The translations under genes and the position numbers were made by a program. A DNA stretch of 64,000 bases from Actinomycetes bacterium (GTDB lineage: Bacteria; Actinomycetota; Thermoleophilia; Solirubrobacterales; 70-9). Below, piece after piece: positions 7,669-16,940 of this stretch; positions within the stretch are counted from its first letter, which is position 1, and the number at the start of each line of letters is the position of its first letter. Location of the stretch: assembly GCA_016861045.1 (NCBI GenBank), contig BOKP01000002.1, positions 248,001 through 312,000 on the forward strand. Direction: 5' to 3'. The notes below the pieces were generated by a model that searched no databases, was not told the DNA's origin, and saw nothing but the letters and a program-made list of their open reading frames with translations.

Positions 7669-8733
7669 GTGGCTCTCGGGATCCCGATCGTCTGCAGCGA
7701 TGCCCACCGGCTCCACGAGCCCGGCGGGGAGGTCTGGGTCGGGGTGCGGACGCCGGCGGTCGAGGTGCCGGCGCGAGCCGAGCGGATCCGGGCGGCGGTC
7801 GCGGCCGCGGGCGCCACGGCGGTCAACGCCGACACCCATCCCGACGAGGTCGCGCTGCGCTTCCACGACCCGGCGATGGTCGCCTGGCTCCGCGAGGCCT
7901 GGGAACGGTGGCAGCGGTCGGGCCTCACCGAGGACCCCGGGCAGGACCGCGTCGTGCCCTACCTGTCGCCCCATCCCGGGCTCCTCGGCCCCCTGCCGGC
8001 GCCGACCCCCGTGGCCCCGGCCGCCCTGGCGGGTCGCTGGTGCTTCGACACGATGACCCTGATCGGGCCCGGAAGCTGGGAGGCGGCGCGGGCCGCCGTC
8101 GACGCGGCGCTCACCGCCGGCGACCTCGTCGCCGCCGGCGAGCCGGCCGCCTACGCCCTCTGCCGTCCCCCCGGCCACCACGCGACCCGCGACGCCTACG
8201 GCGGCTCGTGCTATCTCAACAACGCCGCCGCGGCGGCCGGGCTCCTGCGCGATCGCCTCGACGATCCCGTGGCGCTGCTCGACATCGACGCCCACCACGG
8301 CAACGGCGCCCAGTCGATCTTCTGGACCGACCCGCACGTCGCGACCGGGTCGGTCCACGTCGATCCGGGCGCGGGATGGTTCCCGCACTTCCTCGGGTTC
8401 GCGGGCGAGGTCGGCGGCGGCGAGGCCGCGGGCTCGAACCTGAACCTGCCGCTGGCCCCCGGGTCGGATGACGGACCGTGGCTCGAGGCGGTCGCGGAGC
8501 TCTGCGACTTTGCGCGTGGGGCCGGTGCCCGCGGACTCGTCGTCGCGCTCGGCGTCGATGCGGCGACGGCCGACCCCGAGAGCCCGCTCGCGGTCACGGC
8601 CGCCGGCTACCGGGCGGCCGGCGAGCTGCTCGGCGCGCTCGGGCTGCCGACCGTCGTCGTCCAGGAGGGCGGCTACGACCTCGACGCGATCGGCGAGCTC
8701 GTCGTCGCGACGCTCGAAGGCATCGACCGCTGA
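7669..8733 (+). CDS. Histone deacetylase-like / acetylpolyamine amidohydrolase family protein
   Basis: Zinc-dependent deacylase of 354 residues. Family motifs appear in order: CRPPGHHATRDAYGGSCYLNNAAAAA (the tandem active-site His, near residues 165-190), DIDAHHGNGAQSIFW (zinc ligands Asp and His), HVDPGAGWFPHFLG, GSNLNLPLAPGSDD, the second zinc Asp in ALGVDAATADPES, and the closing QEGGYDLD. Bacterial members remove acetyl groups from polyamines or from protein lysines; which applies here cannot be told. The GTG at 7669 is used because nothing better lies upstream. No clear ribosome site is seen, so translation may be leaderless. It is divergent from the kdd operon and shares the 117-base region between them. 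A polyamine or acyl-lysine substrate would suit the lysine-related neighbour, but that is speculation. Confidence 0.87.
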   Translation: MALGIPIVCSDAHRLHEPGGEVWVGVRTPAVEVPARAERIRAAVAAAGATAVNADTHPDEVALRFHDPAMVAWLREAWERWQRSGLTEDPGQDRVVPYLSPHPGLLGPLPAPTPVAPAALAGRWCFDTMTLIGPGSWEAARAAVDAALTAGDLVAAGEPAAYALCRPPGHHATRDAYGGSCYLNNAAAAAGLLRDRLDDPVALLDIDAHHGNGAQSIFWTDPHVATGSVHVDPGAGWFPHFLGFAGEVGGGEAAGSNLNLPLAPGSDDGPWLEAVAELCDFARGAGARGLVVALGVDAATADPESPLAVTAAGYRAAGELLGALGLPTVVVQEGGYDLDAIGELVVATLEGIDR

Positions 8734-8745
8734 TACCGAGACCCT

Positions 8746-8772
8746 GGGCCGCCGACCCCGCAGGGGCGGCCC
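8746..8772. terminator. Hairpin between convergent genes, possible bidirectional terminator
   Basis: GGGCCGCC at 8746-8753 pairs perfectly with GGCGGCCC at 8765-8772 across an 11-base loop, 13 bases after the deacylase stop and before the M20 peptidase stop. A second self-complementary stretch, CCCGCCGGCGGG, follows at 8786-8797. There is no T-run, which is common for high-GC actinobacterial terminators. Confidence 0.4.
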
Positions 8773-8803
8773 CGGAGGCGACGTGCCCGCCGGCGGGAAA
8801 GGC

Positions 8804-10132
8804 TCAGGCGCCGAGCGAGCGGATCGCGCGCAGGCTGAGCGCCGTCATCTCGGCGAGGTCGGCGACGTCGATCGCCTCGTCGGCACCGTGCATCCCGCCG
8901 AGGTAGACGTCGAGCGGCGTCGAGAAGACCGGCGCGAAGCCGTAGGCGACCGTCCCATGCGCCGCGCGCACCCAGTGCGAGTCGGTGAAGCCGGGCGTGA
9001 CCACGGGCAGGAGCTCCGCCCCGGGCAGGCGCTCGCGGACGTGCTCCTCGCACACCCGGTAGAGCGGCGTGTCGATGGCCGAGGCTGTGCCGCCGGTGAG
9101 CGGCTCGAGCAGCTCGAGCTCGTGCTCGATCCCGTCGAGCGCGCGCTCGACGTGCTCGCAGACGTCGTCGAGCCCTTGGCCGGGCAGCGCCCGGCAGTCG
9201 CAGATCACGTCGGCGAACGGCGGGATCACGTTCGCCGGCTCGTGCGTCTTCAGGCCGGTCGGCGTGACCGTCAGGCGGGTCATCGCCGGGACCATGCCGG
9301 CGAGCACCGGGTGCTGGCCGGCGGCCCACTCGACCGCCGCCTCGGCCCCGGCGGCGACCGGCGCGCCGAGCCCCTCGAGGGCGGCGGCGATGGCCGGCGT
9401 CAGCCGCGCCGGCGCGTCGTGGGAGAGCAGCCGGCGCACCGCATCGGCGGCACGGGCGAGCACGTTGTCGGCGCCGGCCGGAACCGAGGCATGGCCGGCG
9501 CGGCCGTGGAAGCGGAGCCGCAGCGAGGCAACCTGCTTCTCGCCGATCGAGATCGTGACGACGCGGCGTCCGCCGGCGAGCTCGAGGAGGATCCCGCCCC
9601 CCTCGTTCAACGCGTAGTCGCAGCGGAGGTCGGCGCGCTCGCGCATCAGCCATGACATCCCGACGTCGTAGGTGTTGCGCTCCTCGTCGGACTCGGCGAG
9701 GAGGAGGACGTCGCCGGCCGGGGGATCCTCGCCGCGCGCGATCTCGGCGAAGGCGACGGCCCGGGCCGCGAGCTCGCCCTTCATGTCGGCGGCCCCGCGG
9801 CCAATGACGCGGCCGTCGCGAAGCTCGCCGGCGAACGGCGGCACCGTCCAGTCGGCATCCGGCGCCGGGACGACGTCGGTGTGCGCCATCAGCATCAGCG
9901 ACGGCCCCTCCCCCGTCCCGGCGACCCGCGCGATCAGGCTGAGGCGCTCGGGGTCGGGACCGGCCAGCTCGGCCTCGACCCCGGCCTCGGACAGGTAGCC
10001 GGCGAGGAACTCGGCGGCGACGGACTCCCGCCCCGGCGGGTTGGAGGTGTCGATTCTGATCAGCTCGCGCGTCAGCTCGCGGACCTCGTCCCGCAGCCGA
10101 TCGGGCGCGATCGCTTGCTCGGGCGCGGCCAC
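8804..10132 (-). CDS. M20 family metallopeptidase (ArgE/DapE/ACY1/CPG2-like)
   Basis: Two-zinc aminoacylase/peptidase, 442 residues from the GTG at 10132. Visible motifs: IDTSNPPGRE near the N-terminus, the first metal motif LMLMAHTDVVPA (His plus the catalytic Asp two residues on), IGRGAADMKGELAA with the bridging Asp, and LLAESDEERNT carrying the catalytic Glu pair. The dimerisation domain follows (VASLRLRFHGRAGHASVPAG), with a C-terminal metal His in the VTPGFTDSHW region. There is no signal peptide, so it is cytoplasmic. The family includes deacetylases of amino acids and dipeptidases; the specific substrate is not clear. It stands alone, convergent with the deacylase gene and separated from the efflux gene by 172 bases in which I see nothing distinctive. 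Confidence 0.9.
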   Translation of the reverse strand: MAAPEQAIAPDRLRDEVRELTRELIRIDTSNPPGRESVAAEFLAGYLSEAGVEAELAGPDPERLSLIARVAGTGEGPSLMLMAHTDVVPAPDADWTVPPFAGELRDGRVIGRGAADMKGELAARAVAFAEIARGEDPPAGDVLLLAESDEERNTYDVGMSWLMRERADLRCDYALNEGGGILLELAGGRRVVTISIGEKQVASLRLRFHGRAGHASVPAGADNVLARAADAVRRLLSHDAPARLTPAIAAALEGLGAPVAAGAEAAVEWAAGQHPVLAGMVPAMTRLTVTPTGLKTHEPANVIPPFADVICDCRALPGQGLDDVCEHVERALDGIEHELELLEPLTGGTASAIDTPLYRVCEEHVRERLPGAELLPVVTPGFTDSHWVRAAHGTVAYGFAPVFSTPLDVYLGGMHGADEAIDVADLAEMTALSLRAIRSLGA

Positions 10133-10304
10133 GGCGGCGAGTCTAGGCGACCGGCCCGACCCGGCGAGCCGGCGGCCGACTGGGTCACCGGACCGGGACC
10201 GGCGCGGGTCGGCGCGGGGTCGGCGGCTTCCAGCCCGATCCCGCTCGGCTTCCTCTCAGCGCTGCCGGAGTCGGGCAGGACGCGGTCGAGGTCGAACGGC
10301 GGCC

Positions 10305-11924
10305 TCAGTCATCGGCCGCCGCCGGAGGCGGGGCCCGCGCCGCCTCGATCTCCTCGAAGCGCTCGGACGGGAGGTTGCGGGTCCCGTAGAAGGAGGCGAG
10401 GACGAGCAGCGCCGCGAACAGGAACGCCGTCTTCAGCGCCGCGATCTGCGCGCTCTCGTAGCCCTCGACCAGGGCGTCGGCCGACGCCTCGTCGACGCCG
10501 GCCTCCGCCGCGGCCGCCTCGACGTGATCGGAGCTTACGAACGACCCGCCGGACGAGAGCCGCACCTCGACCTCGTCCTTGACCGGATCGGCGATCCGGT
10601 CGTCGGCGGCGACGTTGCTCGAGAACGCCGCGACGAGGCCGGTGATGACCACCGCGCCGAGCAGCGCCGTGCCCAGCGACGATCCGAGCTGGGCCGCCGT
10701 GTTCTGCAGGCCGCCGGCCTCGCTTCGGTCCGCATCCCCGACCGACGACTGGACGACGTTGCCGAGCTGGGAGACGACGAGGCCCATCCCGGTCCCGAGG
10801 ATGCCCATCGCGACCAGGAACGAGCCCGAGTCGAGCGCGGGGTCGATCGTGTCGAGCAGGAGCAGCGTCGCCACGAACGTGATCCCGAGGCCCGCCCGGA
10901 CGAGCAGCCTCGCCGGGTAGCGCTTGGCGAGGGCCGAGCCGGCGAGGGCGGCGACGAACAGGCCGGCCGACGCGGGCAGCATCCGGACGCCGGTCTCGAG
11001 CGCGTCGAGCCCCTGGACGACCTGGAGGAAGAGCGGGATCGTGAAGAAGATCCCCATCAGGATCAGGTTCTGGGCGAGCAGCATCGCGAGGCCGCCGCGC
11101 AGGGTCGGGACCCCGAACAGGCGGAAGTGGACGAGCGGCTCCCGCCCGAGCCGCTCGCGGCGGCGCTCCCAGGTGCGGAAGGAGCCGAGGACGAGCGCGC
11201 CGGCGGCGACGACGAACGGGGTCAGCGAGAAGCCGAACGGCTCGACCGGCGAGTCGCTCGGCCGCAGCCAACCCCAGTTGCTGGCCTCGAGCACGCCGAG
11301 CACGATCAGCGCGAGGCCGAGGGCCGACATGGCCGAGCCGACCCAGTCGAGGCCGGGGCGGGAGCGGTCCCGCTCCGGCTCGGAGATCAGCCGGGTCCCG
11401 AGCAGGATCGCGATCGCGACCACGACCTCGCCGGCGAACACGACCCGCCAGCTCAGCTCCGTCGTCGCCCAGCCGCCGAGGATCGGCCCAACCGCGATCC
11501 CGACGCCGGCGACCCCGCCGAGGACGCCGTAGGCGATCGCCCGGCCCTCGCCCCTGTACGTGCCTGCGGTCAGCGCGACGAGCGCGGGCAGGACGAGAGC
11601 GGCGCCGATCCCCTCGAGGACCGACCAGCCGAGGACGAGCGTCGGCACGCTCCAGGAGGCGGCGGTCAGCGCCGAGCCGCAGCCGTAGATCACGATCCCG
11701 ACGGTGAAGGCGCGGCGGCGGCCGATCAGGTCGCCGATCTTGCCGCCGGTCATCATCAGCGCCGCCATCACGAGCGCGTAGAGCGCGATCACGGCCTGGA
11801 TCGTCGTCACGGTCGTGTCGAAGTCCTCGACGAGCTGCGAGATCGCGACGTTCATCACCGCCTGGTCGAGGACCATCAGGAACTGGGCCGCGGCGAGGAC
11901 GGCGAGGGGCGTCCACCTGCTCAC
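10305..11924 (-). CDS. MFS drug:proton antiporter, DHA2 family (14 helices)
   Basis: Inner-membrane efflux pump of 539 residues. It starts MSRWTPLAVLAAAQFLMVLD, and MVLDQAVMNVAISQLVEDF is the motif D1 seen in EmrB/QacA-type exporters. Motif A appears as GGKIGDLIGRRRAFTVG, and motif C as GGVAGVGIAVGPILGGW, the antiporter motif. Length and hydrophobic pattern fit 14 membrane segments. A large soluble stretch near residues 455-510 (SSNVAADDRIADPVKDEVEV onward) corresponds to the long loop before the last helix in this family. Export of hydrophobic toxins is the family role; the substrate is unknown. It is divergent from the DegV gene with 85 bases between them and has no adjacent TetR or MarR regulator. 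Confidence 0.92.
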   Translation of the reverse strand: MSRWTPLAVLAAAQFLMVLDQAVMNVAISQLVEDFDTTVTTIQAVIALYALVMAALMMTGGKIGDLIGRRRAFTVGIVIYGCGSALTAASWSVPTLVLGWSVLEGIGAALVLPALVALTAGTYRGEGRAIAYGVLGGVAGVGIAVGPILGGWATTELSWRVVFAGEVVVAIAILLGTRLISEPERDRSRPGLDWVGSAMSALGLALIVLGVLEASNWGWLRPSDSPVEPFGFSLTPFVVAAGALVLGSFRTWERRRERLGREPLVHFRLFGVPTLRGGLAMLLAQNLILMGIFFTIPLFLQVVQGLDALETGVRMLPASAGLFVAALAGSALAKRYPARLLVRAGLGITFVATLLLLDTIDPALDSGSFLVAMGILGTGMGLVVSQLGNVVQSSVGDADRSEAGGLQNTAAQLGSSLGTALLGAVVITGLVAAFSSNVAADDRIADPVKDEVEVRLSSGGSFVSSDHVEAAAAEAGVDEASADALVEGYESAQIAALKTAFLFAALLVLASFYGTRNLPSERFEEIEAARAPPPAAADD

Positions 11925-12009
11925 GGCCGAGCTCCCGTCGTTCCTGGAAACGGCACTCCGGAAGCCCTCATCGCGCCCATCTTCGCCGATCCGCGTAGAT
12001 TTCCCGCCG

Positions 12010-12951
12010 GTGGCCGTCCCGGATCCCCGTCCCGCGAGCTCGACGACCGGCGAGCCGGCGCCGCCGGCCGGCCGGGCATCCGCCGCTGGTCAGGGCGTCA
12101 CGGTCGTCACCGACAGCACCACCTACGTACCCGCCGAGCTCTATGAGCGGCTCGGCGTCCGCCGCGTCAGCCTCTACGTCGGCTGGAACGGCGAGATGGA
12201 GCGCGAGGACGCCTGGAGCGACTTCGGCGGCTTCTACGCCCGGCTCCGCGAGTCGCCGGTGCTGCCGACGACCTCGCAGCCCTCGGTCGGCGACTTCGCC
12301 TCGGTCTACGAGCGCGAGCTGGCCGCCGGCCGCGACGTCGTCTCGATCCACATCGCCGGCGGCCTGTCGGGTACCTGCGACAGCGCGCGCGAGGCCGCGC
12401 GCTCGCTCACGCGCGACGGCGATGCCGCGCGGATCGCCGTCGTCGACGGCGAGACCGGCGCCGGCGGGCTCGGCTGCATGGTGCTCGAGGCGGCCGCCGC
12501 GGCCGCGGGCGGAGCCACCGTCGACGAGGTCGTCGAGGCGGCGCGCGGCGTCCGCGAGTCGCTGGCGATGTGGTTCTGCCTCGACACGCTCGAGTATCTC
12601 CACCGCGGAGGCCGGATCGGCGCCGCGCAGGCGCTGGTCGGCTCGGCGCTGAAGATCAAGCCGATCCTCACGTTCGGGACCGAGATCACGCCGGTCGGCA
12701 AGGTCCGGACGAGAAGGCGGGCGATGCAGCGGATGGAGTCCTACCTGACCGAGCTCCGCGACCGCCGCGCGACCGACTGGATCGTCCAGCACGCGCAGTC
12801 CCCCGGAGACGCGCGCCACCTCTCCGACCTCGGCACGGAGATCCTCGGCAAGCCGCCCCTGTTCTGCACCGAGGTCGGTCCCGTCCTCGGCGCCCACCTC
12901 GGCTCGGGGATGCTCGTCGGCGGGATCGGCGTCGCCCCGGCCGGCGACTGA
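12010..12951 (+). CDS. DegV family fatty-acid-binding protein
   Basis: Cytoplasmic DegV protein, about 313 residues from the GTG at 12010. Upstream in-frame codons would run into the divergent efflux gene, so that start is preferred although no ribosome site is visible. The conserved VTVVTDSTTYVPAELYERLG opens the fold. Next come LPTTSQPSVGDFASVYE (the TSQPS ligand-contact motif) and IHIAGGLSGTCDSAREAA (the SGT motif that binds the fatty-acid carboxylate), then YLHRGGRIGAAQALVGSALKIKPIL, a strongly conserved region. DegV/FakB proteins present a fatty acid to the kinase FakA in bacteria that take up exogenous fatty acids. No FakA-like gene is nearby. Confidence 0.9.
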   Translation: MAVPDPRPASSTTGEPAPPAGRASAAGQGVTVVTDSTTYVPAELYERLGVRRVSLYVGWNGEMEREDAWSDFGGFYARLRESPVLPTTSQPSVGDFASVYERELAAGRDVVSIHIAGGLSGTCDSAREAARSLTRDGDAARIAVVDGETGAGGLGCMVLEAAAAAAGGATVDEVVEAARGVRESLAMWFCLDTLEYLHRGGRIGAAQALVGSALKIKPILTFGTEITPVGKVRTRRRAMQRMESYLTELRDRRATDWIVQHAQSPGDARHLSDLGTEILGKPPLFCTEVGPVLGAHLGSGMLVGGIGVAPAGD

Positions 12952-12963
12952 CGCGACCCTTCG

Positions 12964-12982
12964 GGCCGGCTCAGCGCCGGCC
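12964..12982. terminator. Hairpin at a convergent gene junction
   Basis: GGCCGGC (12964-12970), 5-base loop, GCCGGCC (12976-12982): a perfect 7-base GC stem lying 12 bases after the DegV stop and straddling the MMPL stop codon. It could end transcription in both directions. No T-run follows. Confidence 0.45.
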
Positions 12983-15388
12983 GGGGCCGCCGTCGGCGAG
13001 CGGCGGCAGCTTCTCCTCCGTTTCGAGCCCGACGTTGGGGACGATCCGGTCGAGCCAGCCGGGCAGCCACCAGTTGGCGCGGCCGAGCAGCATCATCACC
13101 GAGGGGACCAGCAGGCAGCGGACGATCGTCGCGTCGATCGCGATCGCCGCCGCCATGCCGATCCCGAACTGCTTGACGGTCGGGTTGCCGTTGAGGATGA
13201 AGCTGGAGAAGACGAAGACCATGATCAGCGCCGCCGACGTGATCACGCGGGCGCTGGTCGCCAGCCCCTCGACGACCGCCTCGTGGTTGTCCCGCCCGCC
13301 CTCGAGGTAGCGCTCGCCGATCCGCGAGACCAGGAACACCTGGTAGTCCATCGAGAGGCCGAAGAGGATCGCGAACATGAGCAACGGCACGAAGCTGACG
13401 ATCGGGACCGGGTGGTCGAGGCCGATCAGCTCGATCCCCCAGCCCTCCTCGAACACAGCCGTCAGGACCCCGTACGCCGCCGCCACCGAGAGCAGGTTCA
13501 TCAGCGCCGAGGTGAGCGGCACCAAGATCGACCGGAAGGCGACCAGCAGCAGCACGAAGCTGAGCGCGATCACCGTGATGATCACCTGCGGCAGCTTGTC
13601 GCCGATCACGTCGGCGAGATCGTCGTAGGCGGCGGTGCTGCCGCCGACGTAGGCGGTCATCCCGGTTCCCCTGGTCGCGGGCGGGATCACCTCGTCGCGG
13701 AGCCGATGGACGAGCCCGGACGTCGCCTCCGCCGCGGGACCGGTCGTCGGGATCGCGCTGAAGACGGCGGCCCTGCCGGACTTGTCGACCTTCGCCTGCG
13801 AGACCGACTTCACGCCCTTCGCCTTGCCGATCCGGTGCTCGAGGTGGACGAGGTCGGGGTCGCTCGCGTCCGACTCCAGATACTTCTTCTGCCGGTCGTA
13901 CTCCTGCTCCTGCTTCTGCTGCTGCTCGGGGCTCGGCTGCACCTCGGCCTCGGCCTGCTGCTGAGCCTCGTCCGGCGGCACGCCCTCGGCGACGAGCTGC
14001 TCGGCGATCGCGTTCGCCTGCTCCTCGGCCTGCTGCTGTTGCTGCTGCTTCTGCGCCTCGAGCCGGTTCAGGTCGTGCTGGTCGTTGTGGGCGGGCGGGT
14101 CGAAGCGGACCGCGATCAGGAACGGGCCGTTGACGCCGGGGCCGAAGCCGCGCGCGAGGATGTCGTAGGACTGGCGCGCCTCGGTCGAGGTCGGGTACTG
14201 CGCGTAGTCCTGCTGGCCGAGCCGCATGTCGAGCGCCGGCAGGGCGATCGCGAGCAGGAGGACGATCGCGGCGATGCCCGACGACCACGGGTGGCGGCCG
14301 ACGAAGCGCGCCATCCGCTCGAAGAGCTCCGACCTGTGGTCGCGCTGCTCGGGCCTGTGCAGCGCCGGGATCGCCAGCGACTCGATCCGGTGACCGAGCA
14401 GCGAAAGCAGCGCCGGCAACAGCGTCAGCGCGCAGCAGACGGCGATCACGACGACCAGCGCGGCGCTGTAGCCGAGCGCGCTGACGATCGGGATGTCGGC
14501 CAGGGTCAGCGACAGCAGCGCGATCACGACCGTGCCGCCGGCGAAGGCGACGGCGCTGCCCGAGGTCGCGCACGCCCTCGCGATCGACTCGTCCGGCTCG
14601 ATCCCCTCGTGCAGGCCGCGCCGGTGCCGCGTGACGATGAACAGCGCGTAGTCGATCCCGACGCCGAGTCCGATCATCGTCCCCAGCGTCGGCGCCACCG
14701 AGGGGATCTCGACGGCGTGGCCGAACAGCGCGATCGCGCAGAGGCCGACGATGAGGCCGACGATCGCGGTGGTGATCGGCATCGCCATCGCCACCGCGGT
14801 CCCGAACGTGAGCAGGAGGATCACGATCGCCGCCGCGATTCCGACGGCCTCGCTCGAGTGGGTTTCCGGCTTCGAGACCTGCTGGCCGAGGTAGCCGCCC
14901 GCGGCGACGTCGATGCCGGCCCGCTCGGCCGGGTCGGCGACGTCGATGATCCGCCAGGCTCGCTCGGTCGTCAGGGTGTCGGGCCCGTCGCGGAGGGTCA
15001 GCGATATGTAGCCGATCCGCCCGTCCTTGGAGAGCGCGTCCTCGCCCCGGCTCGACAGCGGGCTGACGACGCCGATCACGCCGGGCTCGCGCTCGTAGGC
15101 CTTGACGACCCGGTCGATCGCGCTCTCGTTGCCGCGGTCGGTGAGCTTGCCGCTGGTCACCTCGAGCGCGATCGGGTTGGTCCCGTTGGCCTGATCGGGC
15201 AGGTAGCGGTCGAGCAGGTCGGTCGCCTCGGTCGATCCGGTCCCGGGCAGCGTCAGGTTGTCCGAGGTCCGCGCTCCGACCGTCGCGACCGCGGCGATCA
15301 TCGCGGCGATCAGCACCGCCCACGCCGCGAGGACGATCCGGCGGTGGCCGGTGCAGAGGTGGCTGAGGCGGTAGAGAAGAAGGCTCAC
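12971..15388 (-). CDS. MMPL family RND transporter with a Gln-rich periplasmic insert
   Basis: Inner-membrane exporter of 805 residues, in the size range of actinobacterial MMPL/YdfJ proteins. The layout is helix 1 (IVLAAWAVLIAAMIAAVATV), a first external domain, helices 2-6 from about residue 170 (AVGIAAAIVILLLTFGTAVA), helix 7 near 370 (WSSGIAAIVLLLAIALPALD), a second external domain, and helices 8-12 from about 595. The proton-relay region is present as MIGLGVGIDYALFIVTR and again as ILFGLSMDYQVFLVSR. Between residues about 440 and 505 the second external domain carries an unusual Gln/Glu-rich, probably coiled-coil stretch with six Gln in a row. Family members move lipids or hydrophobic drugs; the cargo here is unknown. 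It is divergent from the sulfatase. Confidence 0.92.
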   Translation of the reverse strand: MSLLLYRLSHLCTGHRRIVLAAWAVLIAAMIAAVATVGARTSDNLTLPGTGSTEATDLLDRYLPDQANGTNPIALEVTSGKLTDRGNESAIDRVVKAYEREPGVIGVVSPLSSRGEDALSKDGRIGYISLTLRDGPDTLTTERAWRIIDVADPAERAGIDVAAGGYLGQQVSKPETHSSEAVGIAAAIVILLLTFGTAVAMAMPITTAIVGLIVGLCAIALFGHAVEIPSVAPTLGTMIGLGVGIDYALFIVTRHRRGLHEGIEPDESIARACATSGSAVAFAGGTVVIALLSLTLADIPIVSALGYSAALVVVIAVCCALTLLPALLSLLGHRIESLAIPALHRPEQRDHRSELFERMARFVGRHPWSSGIAAIVLLLAIALPALDMRLGQQDYAQYPTSTEARQSYDILARGFGPGVNGPFLIAVRFDPPAHNDQHDLNRLEAQKQQQQQQAEEQANAIAEQLVAEGVPPDEAQQQAEAEVQPSPEQQQKQEQEYDRQKKYLESDASDPDLVHLEHRIGKAKGVKSVSQAKVDKSGRAAVFSAIPTTGPAAEATSGLVHRLRDEVIPPATRGTGMTAYVGGSTAAYDDLADVIGDKLPQVIITVIALSFVLLLVAFRSILVPLTSALMNLLSVAAAYGVLTAVFEEGWGIELIGLDHPVPIVSFVPLLMFAILFGLSMDYQVFLVSRIGERYLEGGRDNHEAVVEGLATSARVITSAALIMVFVFSSFILNGNPTVKQFGIGMAAAIAIDATIVRCLLVPSVMMLLGRANWWLPGWLDRIVPNVGLETEEKLPPLADGGPGRR

Positions 15389-15526
15389 CGCTGCGCTGAC
15401 CCCCGCCCGACGCTAGCCGTTGGCTGTCGTCGGTTCGGATTCAGGACCACGTGTTTATATCCCCTCAACAGGCGCCGCGCCGCGCACCGCGCACCGCGCC
15501 GTCGCGGTTGCGATCATCGGCCGTCG

Positions 15527-16909
15527 ATGCCAACGGCGAAGATCGGGCGGGCAGTCATCGGGATCGCCGTCCTTGCTGCCGTGCTGTCCGCGGCGCTGCC
15601 GGTGGACGGCCCGGGCGGCGCCTCCGCGGCGACGCCCGGCCCGCCGAGCTTCCTCCAGGTCCTCACCGACGACCAGACCGTCGACAGCCTCGCGACGATG
15701 CCGAAGACGAGACGGCTGCTCGTCCGCCGCGGCACCCGGTTCACCGACCACAACGCGGTCCAGCCGCTCTGCTGTCCCTCTCGGGCGAGCTTTCTCACCG
15801 GCCTCTACCCGCACAACCACGGCGTCCTCGGCAACCGGTTCCCCTACGGCTTCGCGGCGATGGACTTCAGCCGCACGATCTACACGGCGCTCGACGGCAC
15901 GGGCTACCGGACCGGCTGGATCGGCAAGGTGCTGAACGCAGAGGGCGGCGCCGGGGTCGCGCCCGAGCCCGGCTTCGACGAGTGGCTCGTGCCGCTGCAC
16001 GCCGAGGAGGGCTCGGACATGTTCGACTACGCGCTCAGCGACAACGGCGTCGCCCGCGAGCTCGAGGGCAGCTGGCAGAACGCCGTCTACGCCGACCGCG
16101 CCCGCTCGTTCCTCGCCGCGGCGGCCGACGCCGGGCAGCCGTTCCTGCTCACGCTCGCCGTCCACAGCCCGCACTGGAGCCCCTGCCCCGACGACATCCG
16201 CAGCCGCTGCCCGCCGCAGTCGCCCCCCCGCGACCGCGGCAGCTTCGCCGGGACGGGCTATCCCTTCGGCCCCGACTTCGAGGGCGGGCCGGCCGCGCGC
16301 CGGACCGCGAACCGCTACTGGCGCCGCGAGCTCGAGGCGTTGCGTTCGGTCGACCGGATCGTCGGTTCACTCGTCGCCGAGTTGCGACGAGCGGGCCGGC
16401 TCGACGACACCTACGTGATCTTCCAGTCCGACAACGGCATGCTCCACGGCGAGCACGGCGTCTTCGACAAGAACGTCCCCTGGGACCGCTCGGTCCGGGT
16501 GCCGCTGGTGATCCGTGGCCCCGGGTTCGGGCGCGGCGCCGTGCGCAGAGACCTGACCGCCAACGTCGACGTGCCGGCGACGATCCTCGACGCCGCCGGC
16601 GTCACGCCGACGCTGCCTCCCGACGGTCACTCGCTGCTCGGGCCGCACCGGCGACAGGTGCTGCTGCTCGAGCGTCTCGTCGGCTCGCCGCGGGCATCGG
16701 CCGGCCCCGCCGCCCACCCGTGGCTTCAGCTCAAGACCGCGACCGGCTGGGCCTACTGGCGCGACACCGTCACCGGGCGCGAGCACCTCTACGACCGCGC
16801 CCGCGATCCCTACGAGACCCGGAACCTCGCCCGCCGCCGGCCGGCGGTCGCGGCGCGGCTCGAGCGCCGGCTCGACCGGATCGCCGGCTGCGCCGCGCCC
16901 TGCCCGTAG
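15527..16909 (+). CDS. Secreted sulfatase (type I, formylglycine-dependent)
   Basis: Extracytoplasmic arylsulfatase-type hydrolase, 460 residues from the ATG at 15527. A signal peptide (AVIGIAVLAAVLSAALPVDG, ending near ASAATP) precedes the catalytic domain. Metal-binding LTDDQTVD comes first, then PLCCPSRASFLTGLYPHNHG, in which the first Cys of C-x-P-S-R would be converted to formylglycine. Further on are HSPHWSPCPDD and FQSDNGMLHGEHGVFDKN (the DNG metal motif), and near the end LYDRARDPYETRNLA, all typical. Such enzymes need a formylglycine-generating enzyme or anSME; none is in this window. The substrate, perhaps a sulfated polysaccharide, is not known. It is divergent from the MMPL gene across 138 bases that include an AT-rich patch (GTGTTTATATCCCC). 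Confidence 0.9.
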   Translation: MPTAKIGRAVIGIAVLAAVLSAALPVDGPGGASAATPGPPSFLQVLTDDQTVDSLATMPKTRRLLVRRGTRFTDHNAVQPLCCPSRASFLTGLYPHNHGVLGNRFPYGFAAMDFSRTIYTALDGTGYRTGWIGKVLNAEGGAGVAPEPGFDEWLVPLHAEEGSDMFDYALSDNGVARELEGSWQNAVYADRARSFLAAAADAGQPFLLTLAVHSPHWSPCPDDIRSRCPPQSPPRDRGSFAGTGYPFGPDFEGGPAARRTANRYWRRELEALRSVDRIVGSLVAELRRAGRLDDTYVIFQSDNGMLHGEHGVFDKNVPWDRSVRVPLVIRGPGFGRGAVRRDLTANVDVPATILDAAGVTPTLPPDGHSLLGPHRRQVLLLERLVGSPRASAGPAAHPWLQLKTATGWAYWRDTVTGREHLYDRARDPYETRNLARRRPAVAARLERRLDRIAGCAAPCP

Positions 16910-16940
16910 GCCGCACCGTCAACGCCGGGGAAGGTGCGCG

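Noticed and set aside
15420-15526. Promoter of the sulfatase at the AT-rich patch GTGTTTATATCCCC
   Set aside because: A TATATC-like -10 can be drawn, but no convincing -35 element lies at the right distance, so I did not list it as a feature.
13283-16909. Plus-strand open frame of more than 1200 codons spanning the MMPL gene and the sulfatase
   Set aside because: Only its last 460 codons (from 15527) are the sulfatase. The rest is the antisense of the MMPL gene, open because stop codons are rare at this GC content; its product is Arg/Asp/Gly-rich with no fold.
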